NCBI GenBank assembly: GCA_046351595.1
Contig: JAXLYE010000008.1
Location: 434,001-498,000 of the forward strand
Length of the DNA stretch: 64,000 nucleotides
DNA from: JAXLYE01 sp046351595
Lineage (GTDB): Bacteria > Myxococcota_A > Polyangia > Palsa-1104 > JAEUJZ01
Reading direction: 5' to 3'
The notes below the pieces were generated by a model that saw nothing but the letters and a program-made list of their open reading frames with translations, was not told the origin of the DNA and did not search any database. Both the position numbers and the translations under genes were made by a program. Below are positions 33,601-41,383 of the stretch, piece after piece. Numbering within the stretch: position 1 is the stretch's first letter; every line of letters starts with the position of its first letter.

Positions 33601-33786
33601 GTGCTCGACTGGCGCAAGCGCGCCTCGGCCTGCTCCAAGGTCAAGGTCACCATCGAGGACATCCTCGACGGTCTGCCCAGCGCCTACTCCACGGCGCTGT
33701 ACCAGCAGAAGTGCGCCGCCCTCTTCGAGCATATCTACGAGAGCTACCCCGAGCGGGACAAGAGCGTGTATCAGACCGCGGGGTAA
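30640..33786 (+). CDS. hsdR: type I restriction endonuclease subunit HsdR
   Basis: 1048 aa, ATG two bases after hsdS. PD-(D/E)XK nuclease with Asp149 and ELK at 163-165; translocase with Walker A GSGKS at 302-306, DEAHR, and motif VI-type QTIARANRVFPGKHSG; C-terminal helical domain with many charged coils. Cuts unmodified DNA at a distance after ATP-driven translocation. Full length, no frame break, so the system looks active. It ends about 80 bases before the truncated kinase. Confidence 0.95.
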   Translation: MAHAYTEDLLVEQPAIALFAELGWQTVSAKDEVFGEHGTLGRENKGQAVLLPRLRAALRKLNPGLPDEALSAAVEELVRDRSAMSIEAANREVYTLLKDGIPISVPDRKHGGQKIERVRGIDWDHPTENDFLLVSQFSVTGALYTCRPDLVGFVNGLPLVVIELKKPGVPARVAFDENLTHYKAQIPALFWYNALLIASNGTDSRVGSLTADWGRFFEWKRIEREDEPRRVSLEVMLRGTCDRVRLLDLFENFTLFSEHRTGLVKVLGQNHQVLGVNSAIVSMQEARKAGHGRAGVFWQTQGSGKSFSMVFFAQKVLRKLQGNWSFVIVTDRVELDDQIAKTFKAAGAVSESESKACHASSGAHLRELLRGNHRYVFTLIHKFQTPELLCDRPDVIVINDEAHRSQYDTLATNMRAALQQALFLAFTGTPLLAGEERTKEVFGDYVSIYDFQQSIEDGATVPLYYENRTPELKLTNPALNEDLYRLIEEAELNPEQEAKLERELSRQYHLLTREDRLETVAKDIVRHFLGRGFVGKAMVVSIDKATALKMHDKVRAHWEVEIKRVLKELGRRDLAPDTRAELEKRIELLRSTDMALIVSPEQNEIPKMQKLGLDIEPHRLRMNEEELDERFKDTDDPLRLVFVCAMWLTGFDAPSCSTVYLDKPMRNHTLMQTIARANRVFPGKHSGVIVDYANVFASLEQALAMYGAGRGGQRPVKDKSQLVEELRKAVREAAEFCAKQKVDLAAIEALQVGSFERLQRVEDAVNALISPDPLRREFLGHERLVSTLFAAVKPDPAALEFAGRAACLAAIAEMIRERRSPGSKDISHLLGAIGELLDESIEGVEVPAKPVPVVDLSKIDFEALRRRFEQSKHKSIDVEQLRATILAQLERLVRLNKTRADFQKKFEELIESYNNGSRSIEAIFDELVAFTQALSAEQQRHVRENMTEEEQAIFDLLTRPAPELSAAERSQVKKVARELLTKIKQQLVLDWRKRASACSKVKVTIEDILDGLPSAYSTALYQQKCAALFEHIYESYPERDKSVYQTAG

Positions 33787-33867
33787 GGATCCTCAAGAGC
33801 ATTCCCCAGCGGATCCCCTTGATTTGCAAGCCGTTGCATCGCCTTGGGGAATGATTTTCGGTCGTCC

Positions 33868-34775
33868 TCGACGGGGGAGTGATTATGTTCGAGCTGCTGA
33901 CCGGCAAGGTCCCGTTCGAGAGCGACAGCGCCACGGAGCTCATGGCCAAGCACATGTACGAGCCGGTGCCACCGCTGCAGCCGCTCGCGCCCGAGGCGCC
34001 GGAGCTGCTCGTCGAGATCGTCCAGCAGATGCTGGACAAGCAGCCGGAGCGCCGGCCGAGCATGGAGCAGGTGCAGCTCCGGCTCGAGCAGATCTCGACG
34101 ACGCTGCTGAAGCGCTCGGGGCAGACGCAGCCGGCGCGGCTGCCGATCCTGATCCCGAGCCGCGACTCCGAGCTGCTGCGCAGCAACGCGGCGACCACCG
34201 CGGCGCTGGTCGGCTCTTCCGACTCCGCGCCGCCGGTTTCGCTGGGCAAGCTGCGCGGCCTCATCGTGCTGATCGGCGGGCTGGGCCTGTCACTGCTCGC
34301 GCTGTGGTCGTTCGGGAGGCCGCCGGGACCGGCTCCGTCCGCTCCGGGCACGGGCGCTGCGATCCCGACTTTGCCCTCGCCTCCTCCGGTCGCTGCGACC
34401 GCCGTGCCGCCGGCCGCGGCCCGCGTGCGCTGGACGCTGACCACCGAGCCGCCGGGAGCGCAGGTCATCCGCGTCGACACCGAAGAGATGCTCGGGGTCA
34501 CGCCGTGGCGCGGCGAGTTTGAGCAGGGCATCGGCGCGGTGGTCGTGCGCGTCCAGCGGATGAACTACCAGAGCCGGATCATCCCGCTGAGCCGCGGCGC
34601 GGACGGCGAGCGGCACGAGCTCTTGCAGCCGCTCGCGGCGGCCTCCCCGGGGGCGCAGGCGGAGGCGCACAAGTCCGCCGATGAAGTGACCAAGCCGCAG
34701 CGGCCGACGCGGCGCGCCAAGCCAGCCCGCACGAACAGCAGCCACCGCATCGAGGAGCCCGAGGTTGAGGAGTAG
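33868..34775 (+). pseudogene. Ser/Thr protein kinase, 5'-truncated (C-lobe end, TM and extracytoplasmic domain)
   Basis: The readable frame begins GGVIMFELLTGKVPFES, which is subdomain X-XI of a Hanks-type kinase; the N-lobe, HRD and DFG parts are missing. A C-lobe end (about to residue 70), linker, one transmembrane helix (LRGLIVLIGGLGLSLLAL) and a PEGA-like beta domain (TLTTEPPGAQVIRV) remain. ATG 33879 gives 298 aa but cannot be a kinase. Homology stops near 33868, right after the restriction operon, so the island's arrival probably removed the 5' part. CATTCCCCA and its complement flank the junction area. Confidence 0.75.
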
Positions 34776-35700
34776 CTGGGCGCAGGGGCTGCTGCTCGTG
34801 CTGCTGTGCACGGGCCGCGCGGCAGCGGGCGAAGCGGCGATCGGAGCGGCGGACGAACCGACGGTCGGCCGCGGCGACGCCTGCCTGACGGATCGCACGT
34901 GCCAGGATCTCTACAAGCGGGCGCGCGCGCTGTCGCGGACCGGGCAGCTCGATGCCGCGGCCGTCCTGTACCGCGAGGCGTACAAGCGGCGCGAGGCGGC
35001 GTGGCTGCTGCTCAACCTCGGCCGCGTGCTGCAGCGTCAGGGCAAGCTCGAAGAGGCCGTCGCGACCTATGAGCTGTACCTGCGCACGTCGCGCCCGGAG
35101 CAGCAGGCGCGCATCAACAAGGCGCGCGAGTACCTGGCGATGGCGCAGGAGCAGCTGCGCGCGCGTCCTCCCGCCCCGCTGCCGGAGCCGCCGGCTGCTG
35201 CCGCGGAACCGCCGGTCGCGGGGGAGCCGCCGCCGGAGATCGAGCTGGAGCCGCCCCCTGCCCCGCTCACCGCGCAGCCCGCGGTCCGCCCATCGCCGCC
35301 GAGTCCCAGTCCGCCCGCTGCGCAGCCTGCGCGCTGGAATGCCGGTGCCCAGCATCGAGAGAGCGGCTGGCGGCAGCGCCTCGATCGCGGCTTCTTCATC
35401 GGCGTCGGGGTCACGGGCGCGCTGCTCGCCGCCGCGGCGGTGACCGGGGGCCTGGCGCTCTCCGGCTCGGCGCAGCTGCAGCGCGCGCGCTACATCGGCG
35501 GACCCGGCGCCGAGCTGCAAGATCTGCAGGGGCGGACCCGCGGCCTTGCGATCAGCACCGACGTGCTGCTCGGCGGCGCGGCCGTGGCGCTCGGGGTCGG
35601 GCTGGCGATCACCTTCGGCAAGAAGCGCCCGGCGGCGGTTCCCAGCGTGTACGTGCAGCCGCTGCCGCCGGACCACGGCCTCGCCCTGAGCAGCCCCTAA
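34765..35700 (+). CDS. TPR-containing membrane-associated protein
   Basis: 311 aa, TTG start at 34765 overlapping the kinase remnant. Signal peptide (GLLLVLLCTGRAAAGEA), two TPR-like units about 45-120 (AVLYREAYKRREAAWLLLNL, then GKLEEAVATYELYL), Pro/Ala-rich linker, and two hydrophobic segments near the C-terminus (GALLAAAAVTGGLAL and DVLLGGAAVALGVGLAI). The organisation is the same as in the gene at 43840-44916, so these are paralogues, each next to a kinase. Confidence 0.75.
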   Translation: MRSSWAQGLLLVLLCTGRAAAGEAAIGAADEPTVGRGDACLTDRTCQDLYKRARALSRTGQLDAAAVLYREAYKRREAAWLLLNLGRVLQRQGKLEEAVATYELYLRTSRPEQQARINKAREYLAMAQEQLRARPPAPLPEPPAAAAEPPVAGEPPPEIELEPPPAPLTAQPAVRPSPPSPSPPAAQPARWNAGAQHRESGWRQRLDRGFFIGVGVTGALLAAAAVTGGLALSGSAQLQRARYIGGPGAELQDLQGRTRGLAISTDVLLGGAAVALGVGLAITFGKKRPAAVPSVYVQPLPPDHGLALSSP

Positions 35701-35779
35701 GCAACTGGCGATGAGCAACCAGCGATGAGCGCCGCAGCGGGTATCTGAAGACGCTCCGAACGCAGGGAGGGAATCAACG

Positions 35780-37408
35780 ATGCAGGGCCTGGTTTCTCTT
35801 GCGCGCCGCGGTCGCTGCGCCCTGCTCGCGGGTGTGCTGCTCGCGACGGGCTGCACCGCGCTGGCCAGCACCGATCTCGGCCGCGGGCTCGGCGAGAGCT
35901 GCGAGAGCGACAGCGACTGCCAGCGCGCGATCTGCCAGTTCAACGAGGTGACGACCGTGGACCGCGCTCCGGGGCTCTCGGTGCGCACCCTGCCGATGCG
36001 CCGCGCCGGCATCTGCACCGTGCCCTGCGTCAGCAACGCCGACTGCATCAGCGGGACGCGCTGCGCCACCGGCTACTGCCGCCCGGTCCGCTCGGTGGCC
36101 GCGATCTTCGTCGGCAACGCCAACGAGTTCGACGGCTGGACGCTGGCCCATGACACCGGGCTGCACGCCGCCGCCAGCGCCCTGGGCTACGTCGATCTCA
36201 ACATCCGCTACGGCGTCCTACCCGGCGGCGCCGCGCCGATCCTAAGCGCCCTGCCCGCGGACACCGACATCGTGCTGGCCAACGGCGTCGACTACGAGAG
36301 CGAGCTGCGCGCCGCCGCCCGCCAGCGCCCGACCACCCACTTCCTGATGGCGGACAACCTGATCTACGGCACCGGCAGCAGCAACTTCACTCCGTACGGA
36401 ATCTACCTGGACGAAGGCTACTACCTGGCCGGACGCATCGCGGCCCAGCGCGCGACCCGCCGCATCGGCTTCATCTCGGGCTTCATCTTCCCGCAGAGCG
36501 TGCGGCTGCTGAACGCCTTCACGCTCGGCGCCCGCTCCGTCAAGCCGAACATCGTCGTCGAGGTGCGCCACCTCGGGTTCTTCAGTGACCTCAACACCGC
36601 GCCCACGCAGACCTATACGCCCGCGGTCGGGGCGCCGGTCCTGTACTTCCGCGAGCAGCTGCTCGCGCGGCTCCTCATCGACTCCGGCTGCGAGGTCATC
36701 GCGCAGTACTCGGACACCCAGCGCGCGGTGCAGCTCGTCGACGCGCTGGAAACCAGCGGCGCGATCCCCACGGGCAGCGTCTACACCATGACGTTCGGAG
36801 TCCGCGACTCCTGCCGCAGCGGCTCCGGGCGCCTGATCCCGACCTGCATCGGCTCGGTCTACTCCGACTGGAGCGAGCTATATCGCACCGCGATCGACCA
36901 GATCGCGCGCGGTACGTTCGACCCGCTGGTGCCGCTGCGCAACGACATCGATGACGGCGACGCCAGCTCGGTCGGGTTCTATCCCAACGCCGGCGGCCGC
37001 TCCGTCGACGTCACCGCCGTGCTGCAGGAGAACCAGAACCTGGCGCGCAGCACAAACCCCGGCCCGCGCGAGCGTGTCTTCCAGGGTCCCTATGCGCTCA
37101 ACGGCCAGCGCGACAGCGACTTCGACGGCATCCCCGATCCGCCCGAGCGGCAGCGCATCGCCGCGGGCGAGACCCTGAGCGACACCGAGAACGCGCGCGC
37201 CTGCTTCTACGTCGAGGGCGTCGTCGAGAAGGTCAACCCCGACGATCCCACGTCCGCGGATCGTGCGGCGCTGGTGCCGGGCGGGCTGGTCCCCGGGGCG
37301 AGCAGCCCGGGTACGTCGGCGCCGCTTGTGCCCGGCCAGACTAACCGGCTGACGCTGCCGCCCGGGCTGCCGACCGAGTGCCGCAAGAACGCGGCGCCCG
37401 TGCCGTAG
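35780..37408 (+). CDS. BMP/Med-type substrate-binding lipoprotein
   Basis: 542 aa. Lipobox LATGCTA, a short Cys-rich segment (CESDSDCQRAICQ) and then a periplasmic binding-protein domain of the BMP (basic membrane protein, PnrA/Med) type: FVGNANEFDGW, then IGFISGFIFPQSVRLLNAF, VEVRHLGFFSD and CEVIAQYSDTQRAVQ. Relatives bind nucleosides; no ABC transporter is adjacent. Ends with a Pro-rich tail. SD GGGAGGG. Confidence 0.8.
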   Translation: MQGLVSLARRGRCALLAGVLLATGCTALASTDLGRGLGESCESDSDCQRAICQFNEVTTVDRAPGLSVRTLPMRRAGICTVPCVSNADCISGTRCATGYCRPVRSVAAIFVGNANEFDGWTLAHDTGLHAAASALGYVDLNIRYGVLPGGAAPILSALPADTDIVLANGVDYESELRAAARQRPTTHFLMADNLIYGTGSSNFTPYGIYLDEGYYLAGRIAAQRATRRIGFISGFIFPQSVRLLNAFTLGARSVKPNIVVEVRHLGFFSDLNTAPTQTYTPAVGAPVLYFREQLLARLLIDSGCEVIAQYSDTQRAVQLVDALETSGAIPTGSVYTMTFGVRDSCRSGSGRLIPTCIGSVYSDWSELYRTAIDQIARGTFDPLVPLRNDIDDGDASSVGFYPNAGGRSVDVTAVLQENQNLARSTNPGPRERVFQGPYALNGQRDSDFDGIPDPPERQRIAAGETLSDTENARACFYVEGVVEKVNPDDPTSADRAALVPGGLVPGASSPGTSAPLVPGQTNRLTLPPGLPTECRKNAAPVP

Positions 37409-37612
37409 ACCGTTGGTAGCGAGCCGGCAGGACGAACCGCGCGCGGCGGCCCGCGGCTGCACCGACCTCCGACAGGCGGCCAGGCGCCTCCTTGCGACGG
37501 ACGTGACGAGCGCGTGACGTTCCGCCAGCGTCTCTGTTACGGAGCGTAGGGGCTTGCATGATGCCTGCTTTTGCAGAAGTATCGCCCCGAAGCCCCAACC
37601 AAGGAGTCCACG

Positions 37613-38560
37613 ATGGTGCAACGGCCTCGTCGCAGCCTGCTGAGCTGGTCCCTCTCGCTCTCCCTTTTTATTGCCGCCGGCACGCTCGGTGCCTGCGGCC
37701 CCGAGGGATACCCGGACTACGGAGGAGACGAGCAGGCGCTCCGCTCCGAGCTCCTGACCGGGCGCGCGACGCACATCCGCCTGATGGCCGGCAACATCAG
37801 CAGCGGCAACTACCAGAGCTATGACCCCGGCGAAGGGACCCGCATCTTCAAGGGGACCAAGCCGGACATCGTCATGATCCAGGAGTTCAACTACCGCAAG
37901 AACACGGACACCGACATCCGCGGCTTCGTCGACGATGCGTTCGGGACGTCGTTCTCGTACTACCGCGAGTCCGGCGCGCAGATTCCCAACGGCGTGATCA
38001 GCCGCTGGCCGATCGTGGCCTCCGGCGAGTGGGACGACGGCGCGGTGAGCAACCGCGACTTCGCGTGGGCGCGCATCGACATCCCGGGCCCGGTGGACCT
38101 CTGGGCGGTGAGCGTGCACCTGCTGACCTCGTCGTCCGCGACGCGCGCCAACGAGGCGGCGCAGCTGGTCTCGTACATCGCGAGCAAGGTGCCGGCCGGC
38201 GACTACGTGGTGCTCGGCGGCGACTTCAACACCGGCAGCCGCACCGAGGGCGCGCTGTCCAAGCTGAGCAGCGTGTTCGTGACCACGGACCCCGCGCCCG
38301 CGGATCGCACCGGCAACAGCAACACCAACGCCTCGCGCGGCAAGCCGTACGACTGGGTCCTGGCCAACCCGGCGCTGAACGCCTACAAGACCGCGACCGT
38401 CATCGGCGCCAGCACCTTCCCGAACGGCCTGGTCGCCGACACCCGGACGTACTCTCCCATCGCCGAGCTCAGCCCGGCGCTGCCCGGCGACAGCGCCGCC
38501 AGCAACATGCAGCACATGGGCATCGTCCGCGACTTCCAGGTCCCGACCGGCGAGCCCTAG
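37613..38560 (+). CDS. secreted endonuclease/exonuclease/phosphatase-family lipoprotein
   Basis: 315 aa from ATG 37613, preceded by AAGGAG. Lipoprotein signal ending GACGPEG. EEP-fold motifs: LMAGNISSGNYQS (Asn), IVMIQEFNY (metal-binding Glu), DIPGPVDLWAVSVHL, VVLGGDFNTGSR (catalytic D-x-N), a final SNMQHMGIVRDF (His). DNase, sphingomyelinase or phosphatase cannot be told apart by eye. Probably acts outside the cell or in the periplasm. Confidence 0.8.
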   Translation: MVQRPRRSLLSWSLSLSLFIAAGTLGACGPEGYPDYGGDEQALRSELLTGRATHIRLMAGNISSGNYQSYDPGEGTRIFKGTKPDIVMIQEFNYRKNTDTDIRGFVDDAFGTSFSYYRESGAQIPNGVISRWPIVASGEWDDGAVSNRDFAWARIDIPGPVDLWAVSVHLLTSSSATRANEAAQLVSYIASKVPAGDYVVLGGDFNTGSRTEGALSKLSSVFVTTDPAPADRTGNSNTNASRGKPYDWVLANPALNAYKTATVIGASTFPNGLVADTRTYSPIAELSPALPGDSAASNMQHMGIVRDFQVPTGEP

Positions 38561-40057
38561 CAGCGCTTCTGTGAAACGGCCCCACGGGTCAAGCACGTCT
38601 TCAATTTTTCGGTCTCTGCTCCGGCTTCGTCGGCTTCGTCGAGGGCCACTCGGCCTTCTGTTCGCGCTCTTCAAGGACGAGCCTTGCTCGTCGGCGCACG
38701 AGAGGATTCGGGAGGGAGCCAGGCGCCATCTGTTACACGAGCCTCCGAGGGCTCCGCGCTGCTACCGCGCTCAGGCTCCTTTTTGGGTCTCTCGTCGAAA
38801 CCTACCCCGCTGAGCAGCTCGCTCCTTGTTGGCTTGGACGGCGACCTCGCTCAGGCCGCCAGGCTCGGGCCCGGCGCTGGCTCCGCAGGGGAGGCCGCAC
38901 GGCGCGCCCGCTTGGGCGGCTCGGCCGCAAAGTCCGTCTCGTCGCGCAGCATCGCCCACATCACCCCCGCCAGCCTCCGCGCCAGCGCCACCGTGGCGAT
39001 GCGTTTGCCTCGTCGCTGCTCGATCTGCTCGGCCCATTCGTGCAGGCGCTGGGTCTGGGGCTTCTTCAAGCGCATCACGCCCATCGCCGCCTGCACCAGG
39101 AGCACGCGCATCCCCCGGTGCCCCGCCTTGGTGATGTGCCCGCGCAGCTGCTTCTCGCCCGAGCTCTTCTCCCTCGGCACCAGGCCCAGGTAGCTGGCCA
39201 CCTGGTGCGCCCCCTCGAAGCGGCCCGCTCCGTCGAGCACCGCCACAAACATCAGCGAGATGATCGGTCCCACCCCCGGGATCTGCTGCAGCCGCGCAGC
39301 CTGCTCGTCGGTCTTGGCGCGCTCGCCCAGCTCCTTGTCCAGCTTGTCGATGCGCTCGTTGAGCGGTGCCAGCATCGAAACCAGCGGCTGAAGCAGCGAC
39401 GACAGCTCGGGCTCCAGCTCCACCTGCGAGAGGCGCAGCTCGAAGTGCTCGGCCGCTCCGGTCCCCACGCGGTAGCCATAGCGCAGCAGTTCGGCGCCGA
39501 TCTGGTTGATGAGCTTTGTGCGCATCTGCACCAGCGACTGACGGACCTGCACCTGCGTGCGGACCGCGCGCTGCGCGTCGCTGAGCCGGTGCGCGGCCTT
39601 GTAGGCCCCCAGCCGCGCGGCCTGCGCCAGGGTGCGCGCGTCGCGCTTGTCGGTCTTGATCTTCTTGTCGCGCGTGGCGTACATGGGCGCAAAGCCCGGG
39701 TCGGCCACGATCACCTCAAAGCCCCGCGACTCCAGGTGGCGAGCGACCCACTCCGAGGGTGTGCTGGCCTCGATCAGCACCCGCGCGCCAGGGTAGGCCG
39801 CCAGAGCATCGGCCAGATCGGGCCGCGTCGTAGGCACCCGCGTCTCCCAGAGGACCGAGCCCTGCTCGTCGAGAACGCAGATCTGGGATTGCTTTTTGTG
39901 CACGTCGATGCCGATAAACCACATGGCTGGCCTCCACCGCGTGCGCCACCGTCGAGAACGGTAGAGCGCGTCTTGTTGGTTGTGTGGAGCCTCTGGCTAC
40001 CACGTTCGGTGGCGGCCAGCCGTTTCATCCCATCTGCTAGACCACGCCCCCGCCGCT
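38561..40057. mobile_element. IS110-type element with flanking non-coding DNA (limits uncertain)
   Basis: The transposase and its two non-coding flanks (290 bases left, 133 bases right). The left flank holds short repeats of GCTTCGTC and no coding frame. I cannot set the exact ends without a second copy, because this family makes no reliable inverted repeats or target duplications. Confidence 0.5.
38851..39924 (-). CDS. IS110-family transposase
   Basis: 357 aa. N-terminal RuvC-like DEDD domain (FIGIDVHKKQ, Asp7) and C-terminal Transposase_20 domain with IPGVGPIISLMFVAVLDGAG and YLGLVPREKSSGEK. IS110 elements insert without terminal inverted repeats and use a bridge RNA from the non-coding end. 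Full length, no frame break. The non-coding ends probably lie within 38561-38850 and 39925-40057. Confidence 0.9.
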   Translation of the reverse strand: MWFIGIDVHKKQSQICVLDEQGSVLWETRVPTTRPDLADALAAYPGARVLIEASTPSEWVARHLESRGFEVIVADPGFAPMYATRDKKIKTDKRDARTLAQAARLGAYKAAHRLSDAQRAVRTQVQVRQSLVQMRTKLINQIGAELLRYGYRVGTGAAEHFELRLSQVELEPELSSLLQPLVSMLAPLNERIDKLDKELGERAKTDEQAARLQQIPGVGPIISLMFVAVLDGAGRFEGAHQVASYLGLVPREKSSGEKQLRGHITKAGHRGMRVLLVQAAMGVMRLKKPQTQRLHEWAEQIEQRRGKRIATVALARRLAGVMWAMLRDETDFAAEPPKRARRAASPAEPAPGPSLAA

Positions 40058-41224
40058 TCAGCCGATCCGCGTCGGCGCGCAGGTCGAGACGCCGGCGCCG
40101 ACGATGCGGTAGCTGGTCTTGTCGAGGATCAGCTTGTACTCGTTGCTGGCCGGATCGAAGCGGTAGATCTGGTTGCCGATGTTCTGGGGCGTGACGAACA
40201 TGTAGAACCGCCCGCCCCAGTGCGCGAACGCCCAGGCGTTGGCCTGCGCCGGCAGCGGCGGCAGCTTCCAGTCCGACAGGATCTGCGCGGTCGCCTTGTC
40301 GATGCGCGCGATGCGGTGCTCGTTGGCGACGCTGCTCGGGAAGTACGCGAACAGCGTGGCGTCGCCGGTGCCGGTCATCTCGGGCGAGACCTGGCTCATC
40401 GGCAGGCTGCCGATCTTCACCGGCGTCTGGCTGGTCGCGGTCATCTTGTACAGGATCGAGCTGGTGCCGAACGAGGCCAGGTACAGCGACTCGGTCCCGC
40501 TGCCCGCGAGGTCGGCGACGAAGCCCATGCCGACCTTGGGCGTGATGCCGCTGGTCCCGGCCGTGTACATTGACGGCGCGCACGAGGCGTCCTTGGTGCT
40601 GACCAGGAAGATCTCGCCGCTGTCGTAGTTGACCCAGGCCCGGGCCTTGCGGTCGATCGACATCGAGTTCGGGCTCTGTCCGCCCTGCGCCATGCAGCCG
40701 ATCTTGCCGATGACGGACAGCGTGTGCGCGTCGTTGCGCGGCGCGAACGAGAGGAGCTCGTTCTGATCGTCGAGCAGGTAGATGAACTCACTGGCCTCGA
40801 CCTCGCACGCGTCCACGCAGGTGCCGGCGCGGCACCTCTCGCCGAAGGCGCAGGCGTTCAAGAGCTCGGCCGCCTTGCCGTCCGCGCCGCAGCGGTGGAC
40901 CTCGTCGCCGACGCAGGTCATGCTGCCCGGCGCGCAGTCGACGCAGCCGAGCGAGTCGCTGCAGACCAGCGCGCCGCAGTCCGACACCGGGGTCAGATAC
41001 CCCGCGGAGTTGCAGACGCTGTAGGTGTTGCCGTAGCAGGCGTGCTGGCCCTCCTGCGTGCACATGGCGTCCGGCGCCGGGGTGTAGCCCGTCGAGTTGA
41101 CGCTGGTGCCGCAGCCCGCGAGCGCGGCGCTCAAGACCAGCGCGGGGAAGATGTGCCCGGGCCGGAGCCCCCAGAAGTTCCGCCGCGGCGCTCCGGAAGA
41201 GAGCCGCATGGAGAAGCTGTGCAT
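40058..41224 (-). CDS. Cys-rich secreted lipoprotein with beta-propeller-like domain
   Basis: 388 aa from ATG 41224, behind GGAGGTGGAG. Lipobox ALAGCGT; then a Cys-rich region of about 100 residues (CVDCAPGSMTC, then CAFGERCRAGTC) and a C-terminal domain of repeated beta strands (SIDRKARAWVNYDSGEIF, LYLASFGTSSILYKM) like a propeller. Secretion is clear; partner unknown. Downstream lies the IS110 element. Confidence 0.7.
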   Translation of the reverse strand: MHSFSMRLSSGAPRRNFWGLRPGHIFPALVLSAALAGCGTSVNSTGYTPAPDAMCTQEGQHACYGNTYSVCNSAGYLTPVSDCGALVCSDSLGCVDCAPGSMTCVGDEVHRCGADGKAAELLNACAFGERCRAGTCVDACEVEASEFIYLLDDQNELLSFAPRNDAHTLSVIGKIGCMAQGGQSPNSMSIDRKARAWVNYDSGEIFLVSTKDASCAPSMYTAGTSGITPKVGMGFVADLAGSGTESLYLASFGTSSILYKMTATSQTPVKIGSLPMSQVSPEMTGTGDATLFAYFPSSVANEHRIARIDKATAQILSDWKLPPLPAQANAWAFAHWGGRFYMFVTPQNIGNQIYRFDPASNEYKLILDKTSYRIVGAGVSTCAPTRIG

Positions 41225-41383
41225 CCCTCCACCTCCGTACAGAACGGGTGAGTCTCGATCTGCAGAGCCGCGCAACGTCGGGCGGACCTGCGGATGACCC
41301 TCTGATTCTTGCATGCGCCGCAAGAAGCCGGAGCCCGGAAAGACCCTGGTTTCGACGGAGGACCGCGCGCGGGCGCTCCCTCC

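Noticed and set aside
31891..33732. 613-codon minus-strand frame opposite hsdR
   Set aside because: Antisense of hsdR; no motif and no start context.
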